Shown here: piece after piece, positions 6,295 through 7,886 of the stretch
Layout of the letters: each line of letters starts with the position of its first letter
How positions within the stretch are numbered: the stretch's first letter is position 1
NCBI GenBank assembly: GCA_035644475.1
Contig: DASQOL010000132.1
Coordinates: 1 to 7,886, forward strand
Direction of reading: 5' to 3'
DNA from: FEN-1219 sp035644475
GTDB taxonomy: Bacteria > Pseudomonadota > Gammaproteobacteria > Steroidobacterales > Rariloculaceae
DNA length: 7,886 bases
Position numbers and translations under genes: made by a program
The notes under the pieces: model-generated
Databases searched by the model: none
The model's input: only the letters and a program-made list of their open reading frames with translations
What the model was told of the DNA's origin: nothing

Positions 6295-7886
6295 TGTCAA
6301 ATAAAACGCGGCTTGCGACAGCGGCGCTCCTCGGAGCCGCGCTCGTCGGCGCAGCGGCGCGCGGCGACGAGCCCCGCCAGCTGATGCGTACGCCGATCGC
6401 GGAGCTCTACGGCGCACCGAGCACACTCGACAGCGCCAGTCTTTCTCCCGACGGCTCGAGGGTCGCCGCCATTCGCACCAGCGACGACGGGGCTACGGAG
6501 CTGATCGTGCGCGACTTCGCGAGACCGGAACCGTCCGCGATCCTGAAACGGCCGGCGGGCGGGTCGGGACTGCGCTCATGTAGGTGGAAAACCGACACGA
6601 GACTCCTGTGCTCGATGAAGGATCCCAAGAACGACCTCACGCACTGGCTCGCGGTGAACGCGGACGGCACGGGCGAAACGAATCTCCGCGAGTTCGACCG
6701 CATCCTCCATATCTTGCCCGATCAACCTGCGCGGGTGCTCGTAACTGGTCCTCCGCGGGTGTATGCCACCTTCGTCGACGTCGAGACAGGGAAGCGCACG
6801 CCGCTCCTGGGAAGCAACGATCAGGACGGGAGAATCGCCGACGGCACGGGCGCCATCCGCGTGCGGCCCTACTACCAGTCCAATTCGCAAGGATGGACCT
6901 TCCTACCGGCGCCCAAGAGCGGCTGGGTCGTCCTCCACGAGGAGGCGCTCAACACGGAAGAGTGGTTCCTGCCCCTCGACTTAGACGAGCGCACAGATGA
7001 GGTCCTCTACACGCATCTCGCCGCCGATCGTCTCGCACTATTTGCGTGGGACGGGCACGAACAGAGACGAGTCGTGCGCGCGGAGCCCGTCGCCCACGTC
7101 GTCGACGTGCACATGGTCGGCAAGCCCGCGCGCGCAGCCTCGGCCGTGGTCCTCGACGGACTAGTGCGATGGGAACCCATCGACCCGCGCGTCGCAAGCG
7201 TCCGCGACGCGGTGCAACGGTCGTATCCTTCCGCTTTGATCTATGTGCTCGAGGAGGACTGGAACCAGCGTCACTACCTCGTGCTGGTCAGCGATCGTCA
7301 GGGCGCCGGCCGCTACTACCGCTTCGAGCCGCGCGAGGGACGCCTGGACGAGGTCGGTCAGACGTACGCGAATCTCGACGACCGCGTCAGCGCGCCACGC
7401 ACGACGCTCGATCTGTCCCTGACCGTCGGCCGTCCGGCCGCCGCATACGTCACAGTGCCGGAAGGTGCCAGCGGTCCGCTGCCGGCGGTTGTGGTGCCGG
7501 CCGGTACGAGCTCATGGCCGAACAATGCGGTTCCGTTTCTCGTGGCGAGCGGTTTCGTCGTCATCGAAAATCCCGCGGAACCCCTCTACCGCGGCCAGCC
7601 GTTCGGCTCGAGCTGGCACGCGATCGCGTCAGAGATCAACGCGGCCGTGCGCGAGCTGACACGCACTGGCACCATCGACGCCGGCCGAGTCTGCGCCGTC
7701 GGTATGGGGCTCGGCGCATACGCGGCGTTGATGAGCGCGGGCGACAGTCCGGATCTCTTTCGGTGTGTGGTGGGGATCGACACGACCATCGACCCCGCCG
7801 TCGGCGACCGAATGATCGCGAGCGTGAAAACGGCCGCGTCCGTGCCCGTGCCGGTGCTGCTCTTCAGCGGCAAGGGGGACAAGTCC
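6294..7886 (+). CDS. S9-family (prolyl oligopeptidase-like) protein lacking the catalytic serine; 3' end cut by window
   Basis: The frame is open for 531 codons to the right edge. A signal peptide (about residues 1-24) is followed by a beta-propeller-like region with LSPDG (50-54), RSCRW (95-99) and RLLC (103-106), all typical of exported S9 peptidases. The alpha/beta-hydrolase domain starts near residue 370 (YVTVPEG, PLPAVVVP). The family's elbow GxSYGGYAAL is here GMGLGAYAAL (470-479), with Gly472 (codon GGG, 7707-7709) at the nucleophile position. The usual HGGP is AGTS (403-406), and the HG before the catalytic aspartate is SG (525-526), though Asp529 remains. RVCAVG, the AYAALM helix and PDLFRCVV still align well with the family, so the alignment is secure. 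With no stop or frameshift seen, it looks like an expressed pseudoenzyme rather than a decayed gene. The last 100 or more residues, including the histidine position, are missing. Its ATG shares a base with the S46 stop (TGATG), implying translational coupling. Confidence 0.85.
   Translation, partial: MSNKTRLATAALLGAALVGAAARGDEPRQLMRTPIAELYGAPSTLDSASLSPDGSRVAAIRTSDDGATELIVRDFARPEPSAILKRPAGGSGLRSCRWKTDTRLLCSMKDPKNDLTHWLAVNADGTGETNLREFDRILHILPDQPARVLVTGPPRVYATFVDVETGKRTPLLGSNDQDGRIADGTGAIRVRPYYQSNSQGWTFLPAPKSGWVVLHEEALNTEEWFLPLDLDERTDEVLYTHLAADRLALFAWDGHEQRRVVRAEPVAHVVDVHMVGKPARAASAVVLDGLVRWEPIDPRVASVRDAVQRSYPSALIYVLEEDWNQRHYLVLVSDRQGAGRYYRFEPREGRLDEVGQTYANLDDRVSAPRTTLDLSLTVGRPAAAYVTVPEGASGPLPAVVVPAGTSSWPNNAVPFLVASGFVVIENPAEPLYRGQPFGSSWHAIASEINAAVRELTRTGTIDAGRVCAVGMGLGAYAALMSAGDSPDLFRCVVGIDTTIDPAVGDRMIASVKTAASVPVPVLLFSGKGDKS

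Overview
The window is very GC-rich DNA (roughly two-thirds G+C by eye) from a Gram-negative bacterium. All gene families in it have outer-membrane or periplasmic forms typical of Proteobacteria. The S46 and S9 peptidases, the ModA subtype and the palindromic repeat style suggest a gammaproteobacterium near Xanthomonadales, Steroidobacterales or Nevskiales. That placement is inference; there is no rRNA or other marker gene here. The high GC opens many long spurious frames, so genes were called on protein motifs, signal peptides and start context.

Layout. (1) Positions 1-1130, minus strand: the N-terminal 376 codons of a RecQ-type DNA helicase, cut by the left edge. (2) Positions 1131-1312: divergent intergenic region with a possible promoter and a GC hairpin in front of the next gene. 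(3) Positions 1313-3517, plus strand: an alginate-export-family outer-membrane porin, then 30 nt later a ModA-type molybdate/oxyanion-binding periplasmic protein. No ModB or ModC follows. (4) Positions 3541-4074, minus strand, convergent with modA: a small exported protein with one C-terminal heme c site (CxxCH), resembling a cytochrome c'-type four-helix bundle. (5) Positions 4075-4212: a divergent spacer with two sets of nested palindromes resembling REP elements and an AT-rich -10-like box. (6) Positions 4213-7886, plus strand: an S46 dipeptidyl-peptidase with an intact catalytic triad, overlapping by one base (TGATG) an S9-family prolyl-oligopeptidase homologue that runs off the right edge.

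How the genes may work together. The porin and ModA could form an outer-membrane plus periplasm route for an oxyanion, with the inner-membrane permease encoded elsewhere. The S46 enzyme should release dipeptides from peptides in the periplasm, and the S9 protein is co-translated with it. The S9 protein is the most unusual item: the catalytic serine of its nucleophile elbow is replaced by glycine, and the conserved HGGP segment is also lost. It looks like an expressed pseudo-peptidase paired with an active peptidase. I see no CRISPR array, tRNA, rRNA, integrase or transposase gene, and no clear defence system.
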